Assembly: GCA_016201275.1 (NCBI GenBank)
Contig: JACQDB010000158.1
Coordinates: 1 to 63,890 of the forward strand
Direction of reading: 5' to 3'
Length of the DNA: 63,890 nt
From: Acidobacteriota bacterium
GTDB lineage: Bacteria; Acidobacteriota; Blastocatellia; UBA7656
Shown: in pieces, positions 1-8,996 of the stretch
How positions within the stretch are numbered: the stretch's first letter is position 1
How the letters are laid out: each line of letters begins with the position of its first letter
The notes under the pieces: model-generated
The model's input: only the letters and a program-made list of their open reading frames with translations
Databases searched by the model: none
What the model was told of the DNA's origin: nothing
Position numbers and translations under genes: made by a program

Positions 1-24
1 CATTCTCTTACGAAGTTCGGTCAT
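1..24 (-). CDS. 5' end of a leftward gene cut by the window edge, possibly a tyrosine recombinase
   Basis: Only the first eight codons are inside the window, reading MTELRKRM. The start is well supported: a perfect AGGAGGT ribosome binding site lies at 31-37, six bases before the ATG at 24-22, with a GTG directly before the ATG as an alternative. The opening residues resemble those of tyrosine recombinases found with IS91-like elements, but eight residues cannot prove a family. The gene body lies to the left of the window. Confidence 0.5.
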
Positions 25-253
25 CACGATACCTCCTGTTTTGGGATTTTTGACACAGGAAATATAGACCCATTCGGTGGGAGAATGATCGAGTTTATTC
101 AAGGCTGGCAGTGTTCATCTGCGCGGAGCGCTTAGTACAACAAAGACATACACCGGAGCGTGGGCAGCAAGTCGCTCATCGTAATTTCAGTACCAATGCC
201 CACTCCAGATGAACGCGGCGTGAGATGCTTTGCCATAGAAAGGTCAAACCACT

Positions 254-937
254 ATGAATTTTGATGATGTGATGCAACAGCTTGAAGCCTCCGGCAGTGA
301 ACAGACGCGCAAGACTTATATGCGTCACGGCGTCACCGGCGCGATGTTTGGCGTCAGCTATACGACGCTCGGCGCGTTGAAGAAAAAAATCAAGATCAAC
401 CATGACCTCGCCGCGCAGCTTTGGGCGACCCATAATCACGACGCGCAGATTCTGGCGACTATGATTGCCGACCCGGAATTGATGAGCGCCGGTTTACTCG
501 AACAGTGGGCGAAACAGTTGACCAATTACGTCATCAGCGATGCCTTTGCGAAACTGGCGGCGCAGACTCCTGTGGCGCAGAAGAAGTTGGAAAGATGGAC
601 GGACTCGAAACAGGAATGGCTTGGCATGGCGGGCTGGTCAATGCTTGGGCAGGCGGTCGGCAATGCCGACTTGCCCGATGCTTATTTTGAACCGTATCTG
701 GCGATCATCGAACGCGACATTCACTCGCGCAAAAACCGCGTCAAACACGCAATGAACATGGCCTTGATAGCGATAGGTACGCGCAATGACAATTTACAAA
801 AAAAGGTTCTGGCAGTGGCCAAACGCATAGGCAAAGTGGAAGTAGATCACGGCAACACCAGTTGCAAAACGCCCGACGCGGCGGCCTATATTTTAAAGAC
901 TGTGGCGCATCGCAAAGCGCAAGCGCCGGGCAGATGA
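254..937 (+). CDS. DNA alkylation repair protein, AlkD-like
   Basis: This 227-residue protein resembles the AlkD/DNA alkylation repair family, all-helical HEAT-like proteins that remove alkylated purines from DNA. The visible features are the repeated helical pairs, the segment YMRHGVTGAMFGVSYTTLG near the N-terminus, and WSMLGQAVGN in the middle, which sits where family members carry a conserved helix. The C-terminal part with CKTPDAAAYI is typical of the shorter AlkD-like subgroup. I did not identify the catalytic Asp/Trp set with certainty, so glycosylase activity is inferred. It stands alone; a weak AAGGT site precedes the ATG. Confidence 0.75.
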   Translation: MNFDDVMQQLEASGSEQTRKTYMRHGVTGAMFGVSYTTLGALKKKIKINHDLAAQLWATHNHDAQILATMIADPELMSAGLLEQWAKQLTNYVISDAFAKLAAQTPVAQKKLERWTDSKQEWLGMAGWSMLGQAVGNADLPDAYFEPYLAIIERDIHSRKNRVKHAMNMALIAIGTRNDNLQKKVLAVAKRIGKVEVDHGNTSCKTPDAAAYILKTVAHRKAQAPGR

Positions 938-995
938 TTCTCCGCTCACCTCACGCGACAGGTTGTGATATACTCGCCGCACAGGAAAGGGAAAA

Positions 996-1562
996 ATGGC
1001 AGCACGCATTGAACAACTGATCACTGTTGATGAACTCGACTTGATGCCCGATGACGGCAATCGCTACGAGGTCATCGAAGGAGAGTTATTTATGTCACGC
1101 GCCCCCGATTTCATTCATCAGGCCATCATCATGACGATAGGCCACCTCATTAGCCTTTATCTTGATAAGAACCCCATAGGCATACTGGCAACCGGACCCG
1201 GCATTATTTTCAGCCGCTTCAACGGCGTCATCCCCGATCTGGTTTTTGTCACTCATGAAACGCGGCGTAAAATTTTATCCGGCGGCAAACTCAAAGCCGC
1301 GCCGGAACTGGTTGTCGAAATTATTTCGCCGGGCGCGGAAAATCGCCGCCGTGACCGCGTCGCCAAACGCAGCCTGTACGGCAAATATGGCGTCAAAGAA
1401 TATTGGATTGTTGATCCCAAAACGCGCTCCGTTGAAGTCTATCACCTCAAGGATAAACTTCTGGTTCTCGCGGCAAAACTCAAAGACCGGGACAAACTCA
1501 CCTCCTCTGTGCTGCCGGGCTTTTCCTGCAAAGTGAAAGACATCTTTGCCGATGTGGATTAA
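996..1562 (+). CDS. Uma2 family (DUF820) endonuclease-like protein
   Basis: The 188-residue product has the fold signature of the Uma2 family, PD-(D/E)XK-type putative nucleases that are abundant in cyanobacteria and Acidobacteriota. Key segments are RYEVIEGELF near residue 25, VIPDLVFV near 75, PELVVEIISPG near 104 and YGVKEYWIVDP near 130, which together carry the usual Asp, Glu and Lys of the active site. An AGGAAAGGG ribosome binding site lies just upstream of the ATG. Function in the cell is unknown for the family; many members sit near mobile or toxin-antitoxin genes. Confidence 0.85.
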   Translation: MAARIEQLITVDELDLMPDDGNRYEVIEGELFMSRAPDFIHQAIIMTIGHLISLYLDKNPIGILATGPGIIFSRFNGVIPDLVFVTHETRRKILSGGKLKAAPELVVEIISPGAENRRRDRVAKRSLYGKYGVKEYWIVDPKTRSVEVYHLKDKLLVLAAKLKDRDKLTSSVLPGFSCKVKDIFADVD

Positions 1563-1718
1563 TCCCGCGGCCTGCTTCCTTCTCGAAACTTCCTTTTAGC
1601 CAACCGCGCTCTTGATGTACCATAAAGGTTTTCTATCGCAGGAAATTTGCGAACCGACAAAATAACCAAGCGGCAAGATGGCACCTTGCGCGATCACCAA
1701 AAGATTGTTGAGGAAAAT

Positions 1719-3521
1719 ATGGCTGAAGAGATTTTTAATGACGACGACATTGCGCTGGGCGTAGAAGATTTTGATTCTGAAGAAGAGTACAAACTGCACT
1801 GCTTGAAGCATTCGACTTCGCACATTATGGCTGCCGCCGTGCAGCAGATGTTTCCCGCTGTCAAATTCGGCATCGGCCCACCCATCAAAAACGGTTTCTA
1901 TTACGATATGGATTTGCCGCGTCCACTCACCCCCGAAGACCTCGAAGAGATCGAACGCCGCATGAAACAAATCGTGAAAGACGGCTACGAGTTTCAACGT
2001 GAGAACTGGGAGAAAGAAAAAGCGCTGGAATTTTTCGGCGCGAAAGATCAGAGCTATAAACTTGAACTCATCAACGGCATTCCCGGCGAGTCGGTTTCGA
2101 CTTATAAAATCGGCGATTTCACTGATCTCTGTGCAGGGCCGCACGTTCGCCGCACCAGTCAATGCAAGCATTTCAAACTGACTTCGATTGCCGGGGCGTA
2201 CTGGCGCGGCAGCGAGAAAAATCCCATGTTGCAGCGCATCTACGGAACCGTGTGGCCTACGAAAGAACAACTCGAAGAGTATCTGCACAACATCGAAGAG
2301 GCGAAAAAACGCGACCATCGCAAGCTCGGCAAAGAGTTGGAATTGTTCATGCTGCACGAGTGGGCACCGGGCGCGACCTTCTGGCTGCCCAAAGGCACCC
2401 TCGTCTATAACACCTTGCAGGCCAAGATGCGCCGTTTACTGGTGAAGAACGGTTATCAGGAAGTCAAAGCGCCATTGCTTGCCAACGAGCAGTTGTTCAA
2501 AACTTCCGGTCACTGGCAGCACTACAAGGAAGATATGTTCGTGGTGCCGGATGAAGAGGCCAAGCAGGAAGAGAAAGAGAACGCCGAATTCGCTTTGAAG
2601 CCGATGAACTGCCCGGAAGCGATGTTGATCTTCGGCGCGAAAAAACGCAGCTACCGCGAATTGCCTTTGCGCTTGGCCGAACAAAGCGTACTGCATCGCA
2701 ACGAACGCGCAGGGGCGTTGTCGGGCTTGACTCGCGTGCGCCAGTTCGCGCAGGACGACGCCCATATATTCGTCACCGAAAATCAAATTGGCGATGAAGT
2801 GAATCGTTTGTTGAAGCTGGTCTCAAGGGTTTACAAGGCGTTCGATATGTCTTTCCGCTTTGTGCTTTCGACGCGCAACGAAGAGAAATTCATGGGCGAC
2901 GTGGCGGTGTGGAACAGCGCTGAAGCCATGCTGCGCGAAGTGCTGGAGCAGAACCATCTCGAATACAAAGTGGCGAACGGCGACGCCGCTTTTTACGGTC
3001 CCAAGATTGATCAAATGGTGCAGGATTCTTTGAAGCGTGAACATCAGTTGGGAACCATTCAACTCGATTTTCAACAGCCGTCGAATTTCAGTTTGACCTA
3101 CATGAACGAACACAACACGGAGTCGCGTCCGGTGGTGATTCATCGGGCGATTTACGGCTCGTTCGAGCGCTTCATAGCGATTCTGATTGAGCATTATGCG
3201 GGGGCGTTTCCGGTGTGGCTTGCGCCGGTGCAGGTCAAGGTGTTGTCCATTTCCGAAAAGACCAAAGAGTACGCAGAGAAAGTCTATCAGCGTTTGTTCG
3301 ATGAAGACCTGCGCGTTGAATTGGACATACGCGATGACAAAATCGGCGCGAAGATTCGTGACGCGCAGTTGGAAAAAATTCCCTATATGCTGGTCGTCGG
3401 CCCGAAAGAGGCCGAAAACAATGCCGTAGCCGTGCGCTCTCGAAGCAAAGGCGATGAAGGCGCAGTGGCGCTCGAAGAGTTCGTCGCTCGATTAAAGAGC
3501 GAAGCCGACTTCGAGTTTTAG
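1719..3521 (+). CDS. thrS: Threonyl-tRNA synthetase lacking the TGS domain
   Basis: The enzyme charges tRNA(Thr) with threonine in the cytoplasm. From the ATG at 1719 it has 600 residues. That ATG follows a good ribosome binding site (GAGGAAAAT) and is preferred to an upstream in-frame TTG at 1647. The editing domain is present, with HSTSH near residue 30 and CAGPH near 135. The class II catalytic core follows, with the zinc ligands visible as the Cys of MNCPEAM, the His of QDDAHIF and the His of VIHRAIYGSFER, and then the anticodon-binding domain. Compared with E. coli ThrS (642 residues) the N-terminal TGS domain is missing: the protein starts at the editing domain. Sua5 lies downstream. 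Confidence 0.95.
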   Translation: MAEEIFNDDDIALGVEDFDSEEEYKLHCLKHSTSHIMAAAVQQMFPAVKFGIGPPIKNGFYYDMDLPRPLTPEDLEEIERRMKQIVKDGYEFQRENWEKEKALEFFGAKDQSYKLELINGIPGESVSTYKIGDFTDLCAGPHVRRTSQCKHFKLTSIAGAYWRGSEKNPMLQRIYGTVWPTKEQLEEYLHNIEEAKKRDHRKLGKELELFMLHEWAPGATFWLPKGTLVYNTLQAKMRRLLVKNGYQEVKAPLLANEQLFKTSGHWQHYKEDMFVVPDEEAKQEEKENAEFALKPMNCPEAMLIFGAKKRSYRELPLRLAEQSVLHRNERAGALSGLTRVRQFAQDDAHIFVTENQIGDEVNRLLKLVSRVYKAFDMSFRFVLSTRNEEKFMGDVAVWNSAEAMLREVLEQNHLEYKVANGDAAFYGPKIDQMVQDSLKREHQLGTIQLDFQQPSNFSLTYMNEHNTESRPVVIHRAIYGSFERFIAILIEHYAGAFPVWLAPVQVKVLSISEKTKEYAEKVYQRLFDEDLRVELDIRDDKIGAKIRDAQLEKIPYMLVVGPKEAENNAVAVRSRSKGDEGAVALEEFVARLKSEADFEF

Positions 3522-3658
3522 ATCAATGTACGGTTGCTGGTACGAGCGACCACCGCAGGATCGCACGTACAGGGCATGGGAAAATCACTGACGTTTTGCA
3601 GGTTATTTCAGCCACAATCCTTAGCCGCCGCTGACCGGAGAAACCAAATCCATAGTTT

Positions 3659-3720
3659 TTGAGAGGCGGTCTTTGACGGTGCGCTTTGTGAAAGCAAGCG
3701 AGAATCTAAGGTCGCCTCTC
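3659..3720. repeat. Member of the GAGAGGCGGTC hairpin family, imperfect
   Basis: TTGAGAGGCGGTC at 3659-3671 is partly mirrored by GTCGCCTCTC at 3711-3720, leaving a long loop. The same motif recurs at 8614, 46880, 52811 and 52845. It lies between thrS and the Sua5 gene, a 210-base gap in which I saw nothing else. Confidence 0.6.
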
Positions 3721-3734
3721 CACTTTGATTCGTG

Positions 3735-4745
3735 ATGAAGACAACGCTGCTGCAAATCAACGCCGAGCAACCGCAGGCGGATTTCATCGCTCAAGCTGCC
3801 GCCATTATTCGGCGCGGCGGCTTGGTGGCTTTCCCTACGGAAACAGTTTATGGGCTGGGTGCGGACGCCATGAACGAAGCGGCGGTGCAGAAAATTTTTC
3901 AAGCCAAGGGCAGACCATCCGACAATCCGCTCATCGTTCATGTGAGTTCGCAGGCGATGCTCCATCGCGTAGCGAAAGAGATCAGCGCCAAGGCCGAAGC
4001 CTTGATGGAAAAATTCTGGCCGGGGCCTTTGACCCTGGTGTTGCAGAGAAGGGAAGCGGTCGCGCCGACGGTTTCCGCCGGACTCCACACCGTAGCGGTG
4101 CGAATGCCGCATCATAAAATCGCTCTGGCCTTGCTGGAACAAGCAGCTACGCCGATTGCTGCGCCTAGCGCCAACACGTCTAGCAGGCCGAGTCCAACTA
4201 CGGCGGCGCACGTACTGGAAGATTTGCACGGGCGCATAGAGATGATTCTGGATGGCGGGCCAACCAACATCGGCATCGAATCAACCGTGCTAGATGTGAC
4301 AGGAGATGTGCCGGTGATGCTGCGCCCGGGTTGGGTGACGCCAGAGCTGCTTGCTGAAATAGTCGGCGACGTGCAACAGGCGATGGCCATTGATGAATTG
4401 AAACGCTCGCCCGGCACGCGCTATCGTCACTACAGCCCACGCGCTCGCGTCGTCTTACTAGAAAACGCTGCGCCGGAATTGCTACAGCAGACCTGTGTTG
4501 AGTTATTGAAAAATGAACGAGTCGGATTAATCAGCAAAACCCCCGTCTTTATTGATGATTTTCGCTTCACGGCGATTCTGCTCGCAGACAGCGCCGCCGA
4601 CTATGCGCGGCGCATTTATAGCGCCATGCGCGAGTTGGATGAAAACCAAGCCGCAGTGATTGTCATCGAAGGCATCAACGCGACGGGCGTAGGCGCGGCG
4701 GTGATGGACCGTTTGCGCCGCGCTGCTTCGACGATTCATTCGTGA
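3735..4745 (+). CDS. L-threonylcarbamoyladenylate synthase, Sua5 type
   Basis: This enzyme makes threonylcarbamoyl-AMP from threonine, bicarbonate and ATP, the first step of t6A37 modification of tRNAs that read ANN codons. The YrdC domain fills roughly residues 15-200, with FPTETVYGLGADA, KGRPSDNPLIVHV, WPGPLTLVL and APSANTSSRPSPT visible. The linker SPGTRYRHYSPRA and the C-terminal Sua5 domain make it the long Sua5/YwlC form, about 336 residues, and not the short TsaC form. The start is ATG at 3735, directly after an in-frame GTG. It follows thrS, so two threonine-using translation enzymes are neighbours. Confidence 0.93.
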   Translation: MKTTLLQINAEQPQADFIAQAAAIIRRGGLVAFPTETVYGLGADAMNEAAVQKIFQAKGRPSDNPLIVHVSSQAMLHRVAKEISAKAEALMEKFWPGPLTLVLQRREAVAPTVSAGLHTVAVRMPHHKIALALLEQAATPIAAPSANTSSRPSPTTAAHVLEDLHGRIEMILDGGPTNIGIESTVLDVTGDVPVMLRPGWVTPELLAEIVGDVQQAMAIDELKRSPGTRYRHYSPRARVVLLENAAPELLQQTCVELLKNERVGLISKTPVFIDDFRFTAILLADSAADYARRIYSAMRELDENQAAVIVIEGINATGVGAAVMDRLRRAASTIHS

Positions 4746-4883
4746 GGGTTGGCTTACTATATTCTTTTATCACCGGACGCCGGTTGATGAAGGGCAGCTT
4801 GCGCGTGCCGGATATGCAGGTTTTTCGCTACGACCTGGCAGCATAAATCCGTGCGGTTGGTGAACGCTGTGACTGCTTGCCAA

Positions 4884-6593
4884 TCATCGGTCTGTTTCGA
4901 GTTGTGGTTTGTACAACACAAACGCTGGCTTGTCATTTGTCCATACGGGCTGCAACCAGATAGGCGCTTTCGCTGGGTCTTTCAAGGAGTCGAGTTCGGG
5001 ACGCGCCTGCACTTCGCGTATGCCGAAGGCAATGTAGTCAACCGGGTTGTCGCGCAACCACTCGCGCAATTCATCCAGCGATTTTACCTGCGGAAAAAAA
5101 ATCCATTCGCCGCGAGTCATAAACGCCAGATGCGGTTTGCGCGCCAATATGCGCGGATGACTGACGCCCTGACTTTGCAGATAATCACGCGCCGCTATGA
5201 TTTCGGTAGGATGGCTCGATAAAAATTTCGTCAACTCTTTGCGGGAAGCGGCGACGGAAAAAAATCCCAGTCCCACAAGCAAGCCAATCGGCAACAGTAT
5301 GAAAGCCTGGGGTTGGCAGCGGTTTTTTTCACGCAGCCATTCCAGCGGACGAAAGAGCGCATAACTGGCAAACCCGGCGTACAACACCATCACATAAAAA
5401 CCGTAGCGCGACTCCCAATGCGTCAGCGCCAGCAACAATAAAAAAACCGCTGCGGAAAGCAACACCAAAAGCAAAGCTTTGTGGCGTCGCCTCAACCAGG
5501 CGAACGCCACACCGAGAAGCGCCAGCCCGCCGATGCGATAATCAACCAGATTGGTGCTGAGGCTGGCTTTCACGGTGGCGAATAAATTCTTCGGATAATG
5601 CAAGACCAGGCGTTTCGGGTCGTAGCGCAGAACTTCGCCGAGCGAATGAAATTTTTCGCTCAAGCCGCGCGTGCCTTCCTGCAACATATTGCCTTGCGCC
5701 AGATCGGGATAAAATTCCGTGGCGATGTTCAAGTAGTTGGTGTTGTAGAAGGGCGAACCGGTGTGGCGATAGTTGGCGTACAACCACGGCAGCGCAAAAA
5801 GGCAGAAAACTCCAATAAAAACGGCACTTTTTTGCAGGCGTTCGCGCCAACTCAACTGGAAATGATTCAACAGCAGAAGACCCACAAGAAAAGTCACGAG
5901 CAGAAACAAACCGTTGTAGCGCGTCAAGTAAGCGAAGCTGGTCAGCATAGCGGTCAAGGCCACACGCCAGCGCGGGGCGATGGACTCGCGCAAAAAAATC
6001 ACCAACGCCGCCAGGCAGAGCAAAAGGAAAAAAATATCTGTCGTCGCAGTGATGGCGAAAGTTGCAAACTGCGGCGCGACCACTACCAACAACTCGGCGC
6101 TGATGGCTGTGGCATAACCAAACAATTGGTCAAACAGCAAAAACGTAAGCAGCGCAATCAGCGCCGCGCTCATTGCCGAAATCAATTTGCCTGACAAAAA
6201 AACATCGCCCGTCAGTTTGGTGACCACGGCAAGCGCGAAGGCATATCCCGGCCCACGATAAGTATCCTGGGGAAATTGGCCTTGCCCTAAGCTTTCAGAA
6301 TCAGGTGCGTAGTATTGATAAAAATCGGTTTCAACGGTGTAGGTTCCATACGGATGCAGGCGCGCCACGAAATGAAGGGCAATAAGCAAAAGAAAAGCGA
6401 TGAGCGCCGGCAGGAGCAAACGAGCTATCGGATGGCGGGTGGCGGATGGTGGATGGTGGATGGCGGGTGGCGGATGGTGGGTGGAATCATCCGAGTTGGG
6501 GCTACGGCTTTCCCAAAGAGTTGAGTTGGCCGGTTGTTCTCCTTGCTCTACACGTTGTCCCAGTAGTTCTGCGCCTCGCCCTTGATTGGTCAT
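4884..6593 (-). CDS. GT39/ArnT-like membrane glycosyltransferase
   Basis: This is a polytopic membrane protein of about 569 residues with roughly 10-12 hydrophobic segments and a soluble C-terminal tail. The first outer loop carries ETDFYQYYAPDSE, the acidic site typical of the dolichyl-phosphate-mannose/ArnT-type (GT-C) superfamily, followed by RGPGYAFALAVVTKL. Such enzymes move a sugar from a polyprenyl-phosphate carrier to lipid or protein outside the cytoplasmic membrane; donor and acceptor are unknown here. The start is uncertain: no clear ribosome binding site precedes 6593, and a GGATGGTGG-like minisatellite at 6432-6484 encodes a His/Pro-rich stretch before the first membrane segment, so the true start could be further in. 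Confidence 0.75.
   Translation of the reverse strand: MTNQGRGAELLGQRVEQGEQPANSTLWESRSPNSDDSTHHPPPAIHHPPSATRHPIARLLLPALIAFLLLIALHFVARLHPYGTYTVETDFYQYYAPDSESLGQGQFPQDTYRGPGYAFALAVVTKLTGDVFLSGKLISAMSAALIALLTFLLFDQLFGYATAISAELLVVVAPQFATFAITATTDIFFLLLCLAALVIFLRESIAPRWRVALTAMLTSFAYLTRYNGLFLLVTFLVGLLLLNHFQLSWRERLQKSAVFIGVFCLFALPWLYANYRHTGSPFYNTNYLNIATEFYPDLAQGNMLQEGTRGLSEKFHSLGEVLRYDPKRLVLHYPKNLFATVKASLSTNLVDYRIGGLALLGVAFAWLRRRHKALLLVLLSAAVFLLLLALTHWESRYGFYVMVLYAGFASYALFRPLEWLREKNRCQPQAFILLPIGLLVGLGFFSVAASRKELTKFLSSHPTEIIAARDYLQSQGVSHPRILARKPHLAFMTRGEWIFFPQVKSLDELREWLRDNPVDYIAFGIREVQARPELDSLKDPAKAPIWLQPVWTNDKPAFVLYKPQLETDR
6432..6484. repeat. GGATGGTGG-like minisatellite
   Basis: Short imperfect units of GGATGGTGGATGG and GCGGATGGTGG follow each other on the + strand. 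On the minus strand they would encode a His/Pro-rich linker in the N-terminus of the GT39-like protein. Such DNA is prone to slippage. Confidence 0.7.
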
Positions 6594-6665
6594 TGGTAAT
6601 TTACAATAGCAAACCGTGTGCAGACAAAATCCGCATTCTGCCATCCGCACTTCGCCATCTGCATT

Positions 6666-8342
6666 TTACAGATTGCCGCGCTTCATTTCACTCAAGAGAT
6701 ACTCAGAGGCGCGCCACGCCAGCGCCATGATCGTCACCGTAGGATTTTTATGCGAGCCGGAGGTGAAGGCCGCCGCATCGGTGACAAAGAGATTTTTCAC
6801 GTCCCAGGCTTGATTGAATTTGTTCAGCACCGAAGTCTTGCGGTCATCGCCCATGTGCGCCGTGCCCATCTCGTGAATCGAAGCGCCGGGAGTGTCAGGG
6901 CTTTTGGGCAAGGTGATGTCAACGCCTTTGGCGGCGGTGAAAATCTCTTCGTAGGTCTGACGTATGCGCTTGAACATACGGCGGTCGTTGTCATCAAGCG
7001 GGTGATGAATCTTCAACACCGGCACGCCCCATTTATCCACCGTCTCTTTATCGAGTTCGACGAATTTATTTGGGCTGGCCAGCATTTCGCCGTGCGCCGA
7101 AAGGCGCACCCGAGTGCCGTACCAACGCCGCACCTCGGTCTTGAAATCTTTGCCGAATCCCGCAAAGCCCTTGGGGTTTTTATCGGGGTTTTGCCCTAAA
7201 CGTGCCGATGGTTCGATGTGAAAACCGCGCACGAAATCGAATTCATTTTTCGGGCGGTCGTAGCCAAACCACGGAATGATGATGTGCGAACCGCCTATGC
7301 CATCGCCAGCATAGTTGGGTGAAAAACTCAAATCGGGAAGAAAGGCTTGCGCCCGTGCATCCAGATGTTCCATGAAGTTTTGCCCCAGCATACCGCTTGA
7401 ATTGGCGATGCCGTTGGGAAAGAGCGGCGAAGTTGAAAGCAGCATCAAGCGCGTCGTCTCTAGGGTGCCGCAGGCGACGACCACCGCACGCGCTCGTACT
7501 TCAGCGGTTTTGCCAGTGGTCTTATCCACATAGGTGACGCCGCTGGCCAAGCCTTTGGCATTGACGTTGACGGAGCGCGCCATAGCATTGGGGATGAGGG
7601 TGAAGGTGCGCGGATAGGTTTTCATCAGCGGCACGACGATGCGAAACGCCGAATTGAAAAACGAATGAGTTTCGCAACCGTTGTCGCAGGCGGCGCAGAA
7701 GTGACATTTTTTATAGCCGTGGTAATCTTTGGTGAGCATGGCGCGGCGCACCGGCAGCGCACGCATATTCAATTTGGCGCAGGCGCGTTTGATTAAATAG
7801 TCGGCGCATTTGAAGGCTACGGGCGGCAACAGATATTTGCTGTCCGGCAGGTCAGGGTGATTTTCCTGCGTGCCGCACACGCCCATAAAGAGTTCGGCCT
7901 TGTCGTAATAAGGCTGCACCTCTGCATACGTAATCGGCCAATCTTTGCCCATGCCATCATACGAGCGGGGTTTGAAATCCACGGCGTTGAAGCGATTGAT
8001 GAAGCGTCCCCAGAACATGGTACGACCACCGACGTTGCGGGCGCGGAACCATTCATAAGGCAAATCTTTGGGCGTCGTATAAGGTTCGTCGGGATTTTTA
8101 ATGAAGGAATATTTTTCGCGGAAGAGTGCAGTTTTGGCTTTCTGGCCGATGCCGCGATTTTCCATCTCGTAGGGAAAGGGATCGTGATAGGCGAAATCAT
8201 TCCATTGATCGCGCAGCGCGCCGGCTTCCAGCATGGCGACCTTCAATCCCGCTTCGACCAGAAGTTTTGCCGTGACGCCACCGGCAGCGCCCGAACCGAT
8301 GATTATCACATCGTAAATATTTTTTCCGCTTTGCGTAAACAT
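6666..8342 (-). CDS. GMC family FAD-dependent oxidoreductase
   Basis: The product has 558 residues from the ATG at 8342. It opens with the FAD-binding Rossmann motif [13 protein letters not shown] and has [10 protein letters not shown] near residue 115. A Cys-rich stretch [14 protein letters not shown] sits in the middle, and the C-terminal GMC block holds [31 protein letters not shown] and the active-site His/Asn pair. It is closest to the gluconate 2-dehydrogenase/choline dehydrogenase branch, oxidising a hydroxyl group of a sugar or alcohol; the substrate is unknown. No small (subunit 3-like) partner and no cytochrome partner is adjacent. The Cys-rich segment is like that of membrane-associated GMC enzymes but its role is not known to me. 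Confidence 0.9.
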   Translation of the reverse strand: MFTQSGKNIYDVIIIGSGAAGGVTAKLLVEAGLKVAMLEAGALRDQWNDFAYHDPFPYEMENRGIGQKAKTALFREKYSFIKNPDEPYTTPKDLPYEWFRARNVGGRTMFWGRFINRFNAVDFKPRSYDGMGKDWPITYAEVQPYYDKAELFMGVCGTQENHPDLPDSKYLLPPVAFKCADYLIKRACAKLNMRALPVRRAMLTKDYHGYKKCHFCAACDNGCETHSFFNSAFRIVVPLMKTYPRTFTLIPNAMARSVNVNAKGLASGVTYVDKTTGKTAEVRARAVVVACGTLETTRLMLLSTSPLFPNGIANSSGMLGQNFMEHLDARAQAFLPDLSFSPNYAGDGIGGSHIIIPWFGYDRPKNEFDFVRGFHIEPSARLGQNPDKNPKGFAGFGKDFKTEVRRWYGTRVRLSAHGEMLASPNKFVELDKETVDKWGVPVLKIHHPLDDNDRRMFKRIRQTYEEIFTAAKGVDITLPKSPDTPGASIHEMGTAHMGDDRKTSVLNKFNQAWDVKNLFVTDAAAFTSGSHKNPTVTIMALAWRASEYLLSEMKRGNL

Positions 8343-8613
8343 TTGGAGAGACCCTTTCTTTTGATAGACAGTAATTCTCCAAGAGAAGGGAAGCACTTGG
8401 CAAGCGGCAACCGCAATAGATGAGAAGGAAAAAGACAAAACGGTAAAAGGCAAAAGGTGAAAGGAAAAAATTAGGCTCTTCCGTAACTCCCGTGAAAGGT
8501 ATCGAGATATTGTGTTATCTATCGAAACAGCATACAACATCTTGGGAGTCTTCACGGAAATTACGGGAGAGCCAAAAATTATGCAGCGTGCAAAACAGAA
8601 TCAGAACTGAGCC

Positions 8614-8667
8614 GTTGAGAGGCGGTCTTTGCCCGCTGGAGTTCGCCATCGGTGAGCGCTTCTCAAC
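8614..8667. repeat. GAGAGGCGGTC hairpin family, degenerate copy
   Basis: GTTGAGAGGCGGTC at 8614-8627 is matched by the imperfect arm GAGCGCTTCTCAAC ending at 8667. It is one of several elements in the 650-base gene-free stretch 8343-8996. Confidence 0.55.
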
Positions 8668-8793
8668 TTAGGAAAATTTGCCGTAACTTTGCGAGTAACG
8701 AGCCGTAACTACCCAGCTTGCTTTGCCCCGCAAGGGGGGTAGGAAATTAGCCAGTGCGGTAGGCACTGGAATCATGTTTGAGGGCAAACGCGG

Positions 8794-8855
8794 CGCGCTC
8801 TGAAAGGGTGCAGGAGAGGCGATACGGCAAGCCTCCTGCACCCTTTCAGGGCGCG
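8794..8855. repeat. 23-bp inverted repeat forming a strong hairpin
   Basis: The arms at 8794-8816 and 8833-8855 match at 22 of 23 positions, with CTGAAAGGGTGCAGGAG as the perfect core and a 16-base loop. No T-run follows on either strand, so it does not look like a standard terminator. Confidence 0.8.
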
Positions 8856-8876
8856 ACCGTCAAGCCGCCTGCGCCT

Positions 8877-8983
8877 TCCCGTGGCTTCACCACGGGCTAA
8901 TCTCCTGTGCGCCTCTGGCGCAAAAACGAATTCCCTTGGCGTTACCACGGGCTAATTTCCGGTGCGCCTACGGCGCAAAAACA
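8877..8983. repeat. Two imperfect tandem copies of a ~53-bp repeat
   Basis: Units at about 8877-8928 and 8931-8983 share ACCACGGGCTAAT, then TGTGCGCC or GGTGCGCC, and end in GGCGCAAAAAC. Each unit holds two small dyads. They lie just downstream of the DUF4388 gene. With the elements at 8614 and 8794 they account for most of the gene-free stretch 8343-8996. Confidence 0.75.
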
Positions 8984-8996
8984 CTGAAAGATGCGT

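Noticed and set aside
1596-2357. 253-codon leftward frame opposite thrS
   Set aside because: ThrS is certain there, and the antisense protein is low in recognisable motifs.
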